64,000 bases of DNA, taken from positions 1 through 64,000 of the forward strand of contig JBCBVV010000021.1 in NCBI GenBank assembly GCA_039817415.1. The letters run 5' to 3'. Within the stretch, counting starts at the first letter, position 1, and each line of letters starts with the position of its first letter. The translations under genes were made by a program, and so were the position numbers. The notes under the pieces were generated by a model. It ran no database searches, had not been told where the DNA came from, and saw only the letters and a program-made list of their open reading frames with translations. Positions 52,150-59,797 of the stretch are shown here, piece by piece. The DNA is from JALEFZ01 sp039817415. Lineage in GTDB: Bacteria; Bacteroidota; Bacteroidia; J057.

Positions 52150-52998
52150 ATGGATTCACAAACATATACATCTTACCAAACACTTCTTTTCCCAATTGCC
52201 TATAACATGTTGGGCTCCCAGGGTGATGCTGAAGATTTGGTACAGGAAACTCTCATCAAATGGCTGGATGTCGACCATGCTAAGGTAGACAACCCTAAGG
52301 CGTATCTGGTGAGAACATTGGTAAATAAATGTCTGAATTTTCTGAGAGACAGAAAAAGAGAGACTCTAGTGGGGGAACCTGAGACTTCCCCTCAAGAAGC
52401 TATCCATATTCCGTTTCGAGTAGAACATGGATTTAGCCTATCCATGAGTCTCCAAATGATGTTGGGTAAACTTTCACCTATGGAAAGGGCAGTATTTCTA
52501 TTGAAGGACGTCTTTACCTATTCACATAAAGAAATCGCTGAAATCCTCAGCATCACAGAGGAGAACTGCCGTCAGATTTTAGTAAGGGCCAGAAGGCACC
52601 TCCAAAAAGACAAACAAAGGTTTCAGGTCGTTCCAGACCATCACGAGGAATTCCTTCAGATTTTCATGGAAGTTATTGAAGGAGACGATTTGGGGCACTT
52701 ATTAGAATTACTAAAAGAAGACATTGAACTAGAGGTTATCAAGCCTGCTGCCAGTTTGATCAGAAAGGGAAGAGTGAAGGTTGGGGAATATCTCCACCTT
52801 CATCAAGCCAAAGGTCTACGAGCCAAAGTCGAACTGATCAACGGCATCCCAACCCTCGTATGGTACCAAGGCAACAAGGTCGTTTTCAAGGCAGAAACGC
52901 ACTGGGAAGGAAGTGAAATTAAAAATATCCGTCTTGAAGAACTTTATTTGCCAGAAGGAATCAGATGGAGGAAGACGACCTCTCTGCCTGTAAATTGA
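52150..52998 (+). CDS. SigJ/ECF41-like sigma factor
   Basis: A 282-residue extracytoplasmic-function sigma factor. Region 2: YTSYQTLLFPIAYNMLGSQGDAEDLVQETLIKWL; region 4: LSPMERAVFLLKDVFTYSHKEIAEILSITEENCRQILVRARRHL. A C-terminal extension of about 110 residues follows, with VELINGIPTLVWYQGNKVV, which fits the SnoaL-like domain of SigJ/ECF41 factors, thought to regulate the core in place of an anti-sigma factor. No carboxymuconolactone decarboxylase or oxidoreductase partner is adjacent here. The ATG at 52150 is well placed, 117 bp from the divergent GDSL gene's start region. Confidence 0.93.
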   Translation: MDSQTYTSYQTLLFPIAYNMLGSQGDAEDLVQETLIKWLDVDHAKVDNPKAYLVRTLVNKCLNFLRDRKRETLVGEPETSPQEAIHIPFRVEHGFSLSMSLQMMLGKLSPMERAVFLLKDVFTYSHKEIAEILSITEENCRQILVRARRHLQKDKQRFQVVPDHHEEFLQIFMEVIEGDDLGHLLELLKEDIELEVIKPAASLIRKGRVKVGEYLHLHQAKGLRAKVELINGIPTLVWYQGNKVVFKAETHWEGSEIKNIRLEELYLPEGIRWRKTTSLPVN

Positions 52999-53105
52999 CC
53001 ATTGAGGAAAAAAATCAGCGGCACCCCACATCTTTTTAAAAGTTCCCTTACCTTTATCTTACCCACTTAAAAGCACGTCATTTCTTAAATCATCATTTTA
53101 AGAAC

Positions 53106-53633
53106 ATGATGCGATCGTTTATCCTGTTTTTCTCCCTTCTCTGGATACTTACTATTTTCTTCCCTTCAACCTCCATAGCAGGTCAGGTGAATAGTGCCCT
53201 TGAAACAGCACCTTCTATCACTGAGCTTGCAATTTCCTCATCCAGACCCATCAAGCCCAAAAAGAAAAAGAAGAAGAAAAAAAAGAAAGGGAGGAAGAAG
53301 AAAGTAAAGGTAAAAAAGACACCTAAGGAGAGAGTTGCCAAGGAGAAGGAAGCCAAAGAACCAAAAGTCCGTAAGGCCAAAAAAGGCTTCTGGATATTTG
53401 GGAAGGAGCCTCTTACAATAGTGGGTCTCGCATTAACTGTAGGAGGGATTTTCTTTTGGCCTTTGGTGCCTTTCGGCGTCTTGCTCATTCTCTACGGATT
53501 TATGCGTGCCAAGGCCAATCCCGATGAATTTCCAGAAAAACGCTTTTATAAATTTTCATTGATTTTAGCCATTCTGGTACCTGTTTACGCCTTTTTAGTG
53601 AATCTTATTCTCCACGGTTCAGTAGAGGCATAA
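53106..53633 (+). CDS. Lys-rich secreted membrane protein
   Basis: A 175-residue protein. Signal peptide (SFILFFSLLWILTIFFPSTSIA), then a long Lys/Arg-rich linker (about 52-97, including a run of twelve Lys residues interrupted by Gly/Arg), then two membrane helices (TIVGLALTVGGIFFWPLVPFG and FSLILAILVPVYAFLVNLIL). The DNA for the linker is a 46-base all-purine tract (53259-53304). It resembles in layout the convergent YqaE/Pmp3-like protein: signal, Lys/Ala-rich stretch, two helices. Function unknown; a DNA- or polyanion-binding envelope protein is possible. A bidirectional terminator follows. Confidence 0.78.
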   Translation: MMRSFILFFSLLWILTIFFPSTSIAGQVNSALETAPSITELAISSSRPIKPKKKKKKKKKKGRKKKVKVKKTPKERVAKEKEAKEPKVRKAKKGFWIFGKEPLTIVGLALTVGGIFFWPLVPFGVLLILYGFMRAKANPDEFPEKRFYKFSLILAILVPVYAFLVNLILHGSVEA

Positions 53634-53678
53634 AAAAATCGTCCCGAAAAGATTTATTCGGGACGATTGTGTTTTTTC
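53634..53678. terminator. Bidirectional terminator of two Lys-rich membrane protein genes
   Basis: A perfect 12-bp stem (53637-53648 with 53657-53668) with flanking A-run on one side and T-run on the other, ending both converging transcripts. Confidence 0.95.
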
Positions 53679-53688
53679 CTGAAAAGGA

Positions 53689-54117
53689 TTAGCTGGCAAA
53701 GCTAAACAGGTCAAGCACAACAGCAAGTGCATGAACCACAGCTAAAAGCCCCAAAATACCTAATCCAATAAAGAAGAATGCACCGGATAGCAGAATCAAG
53801 ACCAATGAAATCCAGAAGTCAGTTGTGATTTCCTGCTGGTAGTACCAGATTCCTAGTGGTGGAATCAAGATAGCCAAAATGATCGCCAAGATATCAGCTT
53901 CAAAAGGCTTTTTAGCATCTTTTTTCTTGAAGATTGATTTCCATGCGGCCTTTCTAACAGCTTTACGAAGCGCTTTCTTCTGTGCTTTTACTTCTTTCTT
54001 ACTGGGGGCAGACATCTCAGTAGCCGTTTCCATCGCAGTATTTGCTTCCGTAGCAAAAGAAGGAATAGCTAGTCCAAGGGTAGCAAACATCATGAAAATA
54101 ATGTACAGCTTGTTCAT
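53689..54117 (-). CDS. YqaE/Pmp3-family membrane protein with Lys-rich N-terminus
   Basis: A 142-residue protein: signal peptide (LYIIFMMFATLGLAIPSFA), a Lys/Ala-rich helical stretch (about 42-70; KKEVKAQKKALRKAVRKAA), then the Pmp3-like pair of helices, ADILAIILAILIPPLGIWYYQ and FWISLVLILLSGAFFFIGLGILGLLAVVHALAVVLDLF. IPPLGIWY and the His-Ala-Leu near the end are the family marks. Pmp3/YqaE proteins affect membrane potential or stress tolerance in other organisms. The long signal-plus-linker N-terminus is typical of Bacteroidota versions. Confidence 0.88.
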   Translation of the reverse strand: MNKLYIIFMMFATLGLAIPSFATEANTAMETATEMSAPSKKEVKAQKKALRKAVRKAAWKSIFKKKDAKKPFEADILAIILAILIPPLGIWYYQQEITTDFWISLVLILLSGAFFFIGLGILGLLAVVHALAVVLDLFSFAS

Positions 54118-54315
54118 AATCGGTTGTTTTAAAATAGTTGACTGTAGTTTTACTTGTAAAGTATAATAAGCAAAACGAAAACATGTAAAGACATATTTTC
54201 GACTTGCTCTAAATTCAAGGATCGAAGAGTAATATAGGAAAAACCATCATTTTGATCTTTTCTACTTATTATTCAGCTGTGGAAAATGATCAAAGGGTGT
54301 CCATTGAGCAGACGA

Positions 54316-55647
54316 TTATTGCGACTGGATTTCATGCTTCCAAAGCTCTTTTCCATCCTTGTCAAAGAATCGGAATACCAGACTTCTCTTTTTTCGCTCC
54401 CCATTGATTTCCATAGTTCCAAAGTTTCTGATACCTACATGAGAACCTGCCACACGGGTAGCATTTGGCTCAGCAGAAGCATCATGAGAACCTGAAGTCA
54501 AGGGAGAAACTGTAAAATCATACACCTTGATTCCTTTTTTCTCCCATAAAGACAGCTCAGAATGGTGACGGTCGCCTGAAAGGAAAATAACATTCTTAAT
54601 TCCTTCTTTGGCGATGGTATTAAGTAGGTATTTTCTCTCCTTAGGTGCTAGGTTTACCAGGTTCTCATATTTCTCAACCGTGTTCAATACCTGCCCACCA
54701 ATCATGACAAACTTGAATTTTGCCCGAGAACTGATCAAAGCATCTATGAGCCATTCCAATTGATCCTCGCCAATGACTTCACGATCAGTGGTTTTCTTAT
54801 TATTGGGCGTTCTAAAATACCTATTGTCAACCATGAAGAAATCACAGTCTCCCCAAGTGAAAAATGAAGTAGTTCCTTTTTTCCCGTCTACCCCATAGGT
54901 TGGATTACCCCAGAACATTTTGAATACGTCAAGGGCAACATCCTTCATGATGTAGGTTCTATCGCTATTATTGGGTCCATAATCGTGATCATCCCAAATC
55001 GCATAATTGGCCGTTCCTCCTAGAAGTGCCTGCATTTCTTTGGTATGGCGAGTATGGGTATAGCGATGAACAATCCCCGTCTTAGAGTAAAAATCAGCTT
55101 CTCTCAGGTAAGTATTGTCCCCTAACCATAGCATCATATCAGGCTTTGATTCAGCAATGGAGTTAAAGATTTCATAATCGCCGCCGTAGGGCTTACCGGG
55201 ACGGTCATAGCGCTCTTCAGCGATGAATACGCAACTCCCTAAAGCAATTTTCATGCTGGGTGGGTCAGTTCTATATTGCCATAATGGCGGAGTCTTGAAG
55301 CTAAGAGGATAGGGACGTGTAGCTTCCTGACCATTGATAAAAAGCTTGTAGGAATAAGTATTTCCTGGCTGCACCTGATCCGCAACAAGGTGAGCAGTGT
55401 AAGCTGAATTTTGTCCAGTCTGGACTATACCCGTCCGAGTTTTTGTTTCAGGTTTTCCCGCTATCTGATACTCAAAATAAACCTGGGCTGGGCCATTGGT
55501 CTGAACCCACAACAGCGCTTCTCGCATATCTGTGTATCCCACCATAGGACCGGATAACAGCAAATCATTACCCGCTTGCTGAGTTTGCGCCTGCGAAAGA
55601 TGAAGGAGAAAAGATAAGCCCACCATCCAGACCGAAAGAATTCTCAT
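54316..55647 (-). CDS. PhoD-like metallophosphatase
   Basis: About 443 residues from the ATG at 55647 (55659 is in frame). Signal peptide (SVWMVGLSFLLHLSQAQ), a PhoD-type N-terminal beta domain (SGPMVGYTDMREALLWVQTNGPAQVYFEY), and the metallophosphatase core with ALGSC, DMMLWLGDNTYLRE, AIWDDHDYGPNNS, MIGGQVL and FLSGDRHHSELS, which supply the metal ligands. It hydrolyses phosphodiesters or phosphomonoesters outside the cytoplasm, helping phosphate acquisition. No pho-type regulation is visible. No sorting domain at the C-terminus. Confidence 0.94.
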   Translation of the reverse strand: MRILSVWMVGLSFLLHLSQAQTQQAGNDLLLSGPMVGYTDMREALLWVQTNGPAQVYFEYQIAGKPETKTRTGIVQTGQNSAYTAHLVADQVQPGNTYSYKLFINGQEATRPYPLSFKTPPLWQYRTDPPSMKIALGSCVFIAEERYDRPGKPYGGDYEIFNSIAESKPDMMLWLGDNTYLREADFYSKTGIVHRYTHTRHTKEMQALLGGTANYAIWDDHDYGPNNSDRTYIMKDVALDVFKMFWGNPTYGVDGKKGTTSFFTWGDCDFFMVDNRYFRTPNNKKTTDREVIGEDQLEWLIDALISSRAKFKFVMIGGQVLNTVEKYENLVNLAPKERKYLLNTIAKEGIKNVIFLSGDRHHSELSLWEKKGIKVYDFTVSPLTSGSHDASAEPNATRVAGSHVGIRNFGTMEINGERKKRSLVFRFFDKDGKELWKHEIQSQ

Positions 55648-55772
55648 GTTTAGTATCATTTAAAAAAATGGAAAATGTCAGTTTCGGTTGGAATATAGAG
55701 GATTTACCCTTCCCTAGTTTAAAGGAATGGTTAAATATTCGAGGAATAGCCAAAGTCATATCCGATCGGATA

Positions 55773-56861
55773 CTAGCCCATGAAGTTGGAGATCAATTGA
55801 TGAAAATGATGAACAGCAGGTTCCATTTTTACCGAATACCTTCCCTTGTGATACAACCTTGATTTGATCCCAGCCTGAACAGCTTCCACAACCGCTTCAT
55901 CCTCCATCTCTGTCATATGGAGTAAGTCCTGTGAACGAGGATCAAATAGCTCCTCCTTCCATAAGAAAGTTTCAAACCGGATTCGAGTCTTTTCAGTCGA
56001 AACTGGTTCAATTAAGTTGAGCGACAGTCCCCAAGGATAAAAGTTGAGCATGATGTTGGGAAACATCCAAAAGTAGAAGGCACGAATTCTCTTTGGCGCA
56101 TCAGGATGGTCCTTTGGTAAGTCAAATACAACCTCATCAGGTTTACCTACCCCCAACTGAAGGTTGCAGTAATCATACATTTCGTACGAATAGTCCGAGT
56201 AACTCAAGGATGCACTCAAACCAGGATGGACATAGGGTAAATGGAATCCCTCTAGGTAATTGTCTACATACAAAGCCCAATGTGCATTTACCTCATACAA
56301 GCGAGAATGCTCAGGGGAATATTTAAATGTATCGAGGGGCATCCAGCCCACACGATCCATGATAGGTTTGATATAACTATCAAAATCCAACACAGGCTCA
56401 AGTGAGGTAAATAGCAAATCTCCCAAGGTATGAAGGCTTAAGGAAGGCAAATGATCTGCTTCAGAGGGAAAATTTTTCACCTGGTCAAATTCAGGCATAG
56501 ACCTCATCTTACCATCTAAGTTAAACCTACGTCCGTGGTACTTACACACGACATGTTTACATGGCCCAGCTTCATGGATCAATAAGTTTCCCCTGTGGGT
56601 ACATACATTAGAAAGGCAATGTAGTTTATCCTCTTTGTCTCTCGAAAGAATGAGAGGTTCATTCAAAAAGCCCTGAAGGAGACTAAAAGGTTGGACATGG
56701 CCGCTTGCAGGTGTCAGGCTATTCATTCCGATACACTGCCATGTTTTGGTAAAAATCTTGTCCTTACTCTGATCAAAAAGATGCTGGTCCTTATAAAATT
56801 CCGATGGCAGGGTGGATGCCTGGGTGATATCTTTGTCTACAGACAAATCAATACGGCTCAT
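55773..56861 (-). CDS. Rieske-type aromatic ring-hydroxylating oxygenase alpha subunit
   Basis: A 362-residue Rieske non-haem iron oxygenase. The [2Fe-2S] site: Cys87-x-His89 (VCTHRGN) and Cys106-x-x-His109 (CKYHGRRF). The mononuclear iron site is in DNYLEGFHLPYVHPGL, with the two His ligands; the Asp lies further on. Closest layouts are those of choline/carnitine-type or phenylpropionate-type monooxygenases. No beta subunit or reductase gene is next to it, so it probably works alone with a distant reductase. Substrate unknown. Cytosolic; it is divergent from tatD. Confidence 0.93.
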   Translation of the reverse strand: MSRIDLSVDKDITQASTLPSEFYKDQHLFDQSKDKIFTKTWQCIGMNSLTPASGHVQPFSLLQGFLNEPLILSRDKEDKLHCLSNVCTHRGNLLIHEAGPCKHVVCKYHGRRFNLDGKMRSMPEFDQVKNFPSEADHLPSLSLHTLGDLLFTSLEPVLDFDSYIKPIMDRVGWMPLDTFKYSPEHSRLYEVNAHWALYVDNYLEGFHLPYVHPGLSASLSYSDYSYEMYDYCNLQLGVGKPDEVVFDLPKDHPDAPKRIRAFYFWMFPNIMLNFYPWGLSLNLIEPVSTEKTRIRFETFLWKEELFDPRSQDLLHMTEMEDEAVVEAVQAGIKSRLYHKGRYSVKMEPAVHHFHQLISNFMG

Positions 56862-56995
56862 ACAACAACAAATTTGACGTGCTTAATAATCGTTTTCGGG
56901 ATCAAAATTAGAAGAAATTCGTAATCTCCACATGACGGACTATGCAATTTTTAATTTTCCTGCTTTCTTGGGCCTTCTTTTGAAAGATTCTTCCT

Positions 56996-57790
56996 ATGAA
57001 AATCATTGATACCCACTCACATTTGTATAGCAATAAGTTTGACAAGGACCTCCGAGATGTCATTTCGCGAGCGCAGGATGTTCTTGAGGCAGTTTTTCTC
57101 CCTAACATCAGCAGAGAGAGTATTGATGCAATGCTTCAATTGACGGCAAAGGATACATCTTTCTTCTTCCCCATGATGGGTCTACACCCTTGCGATGTAA
57201 AAGAAAACTGGGAAGAGGAATTGGCTCACCTCAAGTCGTACTTGGAACAAGAAAATCACCCCTTTGTAGGCATAGGAGAAACAGGCCTTGATCTTTATTG
57301 GGACAAATCCACCCTTGCGTGGCAAAAAGAGGCATTAATCGAGCAAATAAAATGGGCTAAAGAATACAAACTCCCCATTATTCTACATGCCAGAGATGCC
57401 ATTGACGAAACAGCAGATGTCATTGAAGCTCATTTAGACGAAAACCTAAAAGGAATCTTCCATTGTTTTGATGGAAATACCGCACAGGCTCAACGCATAC
57501 AAAGTTTTGGCACGTTCAAGCTTGGCTTGGGAGGAATTCTAACCTACAGAAAAGACGTTATGCAAATGGTCGCGGATATGCCCTTAGATTTGATGGTATT
57601 AGAAACCGATAGCCCCTACCTTCCCCCCGTTCCTCACAGGAAAGACAAACCAAGAAGAAACGAAAGCAGTTACACAAAGTACGTGGCACAAAAATTAGCC
57701 GAATTAAAAGGTGTCACGTATGAGGAGGTAGCAAGTGTCACCAATCAGAACGCCCTTGAATTATTTGACCGGGCTAAGGTCGCCTTGTAA
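56996..57790 (+). CDS. tatD: TatD-family metal-dependent hydrolase
   Basis: A 264-residue TatD nuclease-type enzyme. Metal ligands and family motifs: IIDTHSHLYSNKF at residues 3-15, GETGLDLYWDK, LPIILHARDA with His, GIFHCFDG and VLETDSPYLPPVPHRKDKPRRNESSY with the Asp ligand. Family members hydrolyse DNA ends (3'-5' exonuclease) and other substrates in the cytosol. The length is standard. The gene is likely a single unit; a weak hairpin with a T-run lies in the 105 bp before the next gene. Confidence 0.95.
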   Translation: MKIIDTHSHLYSNKFDKDLRDVISRAQDVLEAVFLPNISRESIDAMLQLTAKDTSFFFPMMGLHPCDVKENWEEELAHLKSYLEQENHPFVGIGETGLDLYWDKSTLAWQKEALIEQIKWAKEYKLPIILHARDAIDETADVIEAHLDENLKGIFHCFDGNTAQAQRIQSFGTFKLGLGGILTYRKDVMQMVADMPLDLMVLETDSPYLPPVPHRKDKPRRNESSYTKYVAQKLAELKGVTYEEVASVTNQNALELFDRAKVAL

Positions 57791-57895
57791 GCTAAATATT
57801 AAATCTTTCGGGAAGCTTGCTCAGTTTCAGAAAGATAGCTTTCGCAGATCAGGGCCAGTCTGTTTTTTCAGGGGATTTATTGTACATTATATATT

Positions 57896-58192
57896 ATGAA
57901 TCAGTACATGGCAGAGGTGTATTTGCCTCACGTGATCCCTCAGGACCTGATCAATTTGATTCCTGCCCAACGGGCGCAAGTGAATAAATTATTTGAGGAT
58001 GGTTCGCTAAAATCCTACAGCTTGGCTTGGGACAGATCACGATTGTGGGTGGTATTAGTGGCAGAGTCTGAACACAAGGCATTTGATATTTTGGATACCA
58101 TGCCCATCATGCCCTATTGTAATGCGGAGGTCTATCAGTTGATGTTCAACGACATGGCTTCCCACGAACTGCCACGTCTATCCTTGAATTAA
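57896..58192 (+). CDS. Muconolactone isomerase-like small protein
   Basis: A 98-residue protein matching the muconolactone delta-isomerase-like (ferredoxin-like) fold: YMAEVYLPHVIPQDLINLIPAQRAQVNKLFEDGSLKSYSLAWDRSRLWVVLVAESEHKAFDILDTMPIMPY without the catalytic context of a catechol pathway nearby. The family is small, soluble and oligomeric, and many members have no known substrate. It ends 5 bp before the histidine kinase gene, so the two are co-transcribed. It may sense or bind a ligand for the kinase; that is inference. Confidence 0.85.
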   Translation: MNQYMAEVYLPHVIPQDLINLIPAQRAQVNKLFEDGSLKSYSLAWDRSRLWVVLVAESEHKAFDILDTMPIMPYCNAEVYQLMFNDMASHELPRLSLN

Positions 58193-58197
58193 ATCCT

Positions 58198-59595
58198 ATG
58201 TCTGAAGCAATAGCCACCATTCAGCTACAGCAAGTAGACCAACTTGCAGCTGTTCCAGAAGATCAATTACAATGGTTGATTGAACACTCAGAGCTTATCC
58301 AATTAAAGCCAGGCGATCCTTTGTTTATTCCGGGCCAGCCTAGTGATTACCTATATATCCTCCTGAGTGGCCGAATTAGAATTTGGCTTGGAGCAGGAAA
58401 TGAAACGCGTGAATTGGCCAGAATAGAAGCAGGTTCCATTACAGGAAATCTTCCCTATTCACGTGTCCAGTCAGCCTTAGCCAATAGTGCAGCACTTGTA
58501 GATTCTCAAGTTCTGCGTACCCATAAAGACCATTTCCGAGAGATGATCCGCGATCATTTCGAACTGACCCGAGCTTTTGTTCATGAGATGAACAATCGGA
58601 TTAGGAATTTCACCACCCTTCAGCAACAAAATGAAAAGCTAGTCTCTCTGGGGAAATTATCCGCAGGTCTTGCCCACGAATTGAATAACCCTGCTTCGGC
58701 CTTGGTCAGAACGGCTAGAGCCTTGAAAAGCCACCTTTCCTATCTTCCTGAAAACTTCAAAAAGGTGATGATGATCCGTATGGAGGAAGAGGAAGTGGAT
58801 GCAGTCAATGAGGTAATGGCACAAAAGATGGCAGCAGGCATGGTGGGTGAAATGACCTTGATGGAACGTACAGACAAGGAAGATGATTTTCGCGATTGGA
58901 TGGAAGACAATGACCTAGATGATGACGATGAACTCATCGAAAATCTTGTCGAATTTGGCTTCACGCCAGAGGACCTGGAGCGCATCCAAGAACAAACACC
59001 TGATAGAAATATCCAAGCAGTCATCAAGTGGGTTGGAGACAACCTGACCACTGAGCGTATGGTGGAAGAACTGGAAGATGCCTCTAAGCGCATCTCCGAA
59101 TTGGTAGGCTCTATCAAGTCCTACACCCATATGGACCAAACACAAGATCGACAGTTGGTTGATGTCCATGAAGGCCTGAAAAATACCATCGTCATCCTGA
59201 AGCATAAACTAAAAAGAAATGGGATTAAGCTGGATAAAGACATTGATTTATCTATCCCAAGGATACCAGCCTACCCTGGAGAGCTGAATCAAATATGGAC
59301 CAATTTGATTGATAATGCTTTAGATGCAATGGACGAAAGGGGGGGTACGTTGACGGTTAGAACAGGTATGGATGGACCTTGCGTCAAAGTCCAGATCCAA
59401 GATTCTGGAAAAGGGATTCCAGCTGATGTCCTTCCGCGTATATTCGATCCCTTCTTTACCACCAAACCTATGGGAAAAGGAACAGGCTTAGGGTTGGATG
59501 TTGTACAAAAGTTAGTCCTTCACCACGGTGCGGATATTTCCGTAGAATCTGAACCAGGGAAAACAACCTTTACCCTACTCTTTAGAGTCGATTAA
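58198..59595 (+). CDS. Histidine kinase with cyclic nucleotide-binding domain
   Basis: A 465-residue cytosolic sensor kinase without membrane helices. Residues about 15-125: cAMP/CRP-type binding domain (LKPGDPLFIPGQPSDYLYILLSGRIRIWL). About 150-320: HisKA region with phosphoacceptor His160 in AGLAHELNNPASALVRTA. Between the H-box and the ATPase lies an unusually long, very acidic insertion (about 180-290, DWMEDNDLDDDDE) before ASKRISELVGSIKSY. The HATPase domain has NQIWTNLIDNALDAM, DSGKGIPADVLPRIFDPFFTTKPMGKGTGLGLDVV. No response regulator gene is adjacent. Terminator at 59621. Confidence 0.94.
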   Translation: MSEAIATIQLQQVDQLAAVPEDQLQWLIEHSELIQLKPGDPLFIPGQPSDYLYILLSGRIRIWLGAGNETRELARIEAGSITGNLPYSRVQSALANSAALVDSQVLRTHKDHFREMIRDHFELTRAFVHEMNNRIRNFTTLQQQNEKLVSLGKLSAGLAHELNNPASALVRTARALKSHLSYLPENFKKVMMIRMEEEEVDAVNEVMAQKMAAGMVGEMTLMERTDKEDDFRDWMEDNDLDDDDELIENLVEFGFTPEDLERIQEQTPDRNIQAVIKWVGDNLTTERMVEELEDASKRISELVGSIKSYTHMDQTQDRQLVDVHEGLKNTIVILKHKLKRNGIKLDKDIDLSIPRIPAYPGELNQIWTNLIDNALDAMDERGGTLTVRTGMDGPCVKVQIQDSGKGIPADVLPRIFDPFFTTKPMGKGTGLGLDVVQKLVLHHGADISVESEPGKTTFTLLFRVD

Positions 59596-59620
59596 GGAAT
59601 AAATAAAAACGATAAACCGT

Positions 59621-59658
59621 AAAGGAAATGGCCCAAGGGGATCATTTCCTTTTTTTTT
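59621..59658 (+). terminator. Terminator of the isomerase-like/kinase operon
   Basis: A perfect 10-bp stem (59621-59630 with 59643-59652), a 12-nt loop and a T-run to 59658. Confidence 0.93.
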
Positions 59659-59797
59659 GAAAAATACTTTGTCTATAAATTATCAATCCTCAACACATAC
59701 TATTTGATGAATAAACGTTAAATTGCTTATTACCAAGTTAAAAAATCGGGATTACGATGGAATTCCCCCATTTTCCCTCCATAATCTTTCATCTTTT

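Noticed and set aside
53183..53488. A 101-codon minus-strand frame with long Phe runs
   Set aside because: It is the antisense of the polylysine tract, which reads as Phe; not a membrane protein gene.
58740..59117. A 125-codon minus-strand frame, Ser-rich
   Set aside because: It is antisense to the acidic insert of the histidine kinase; its Ser-rich composition is the reverse reading of Asp/Glu codons.
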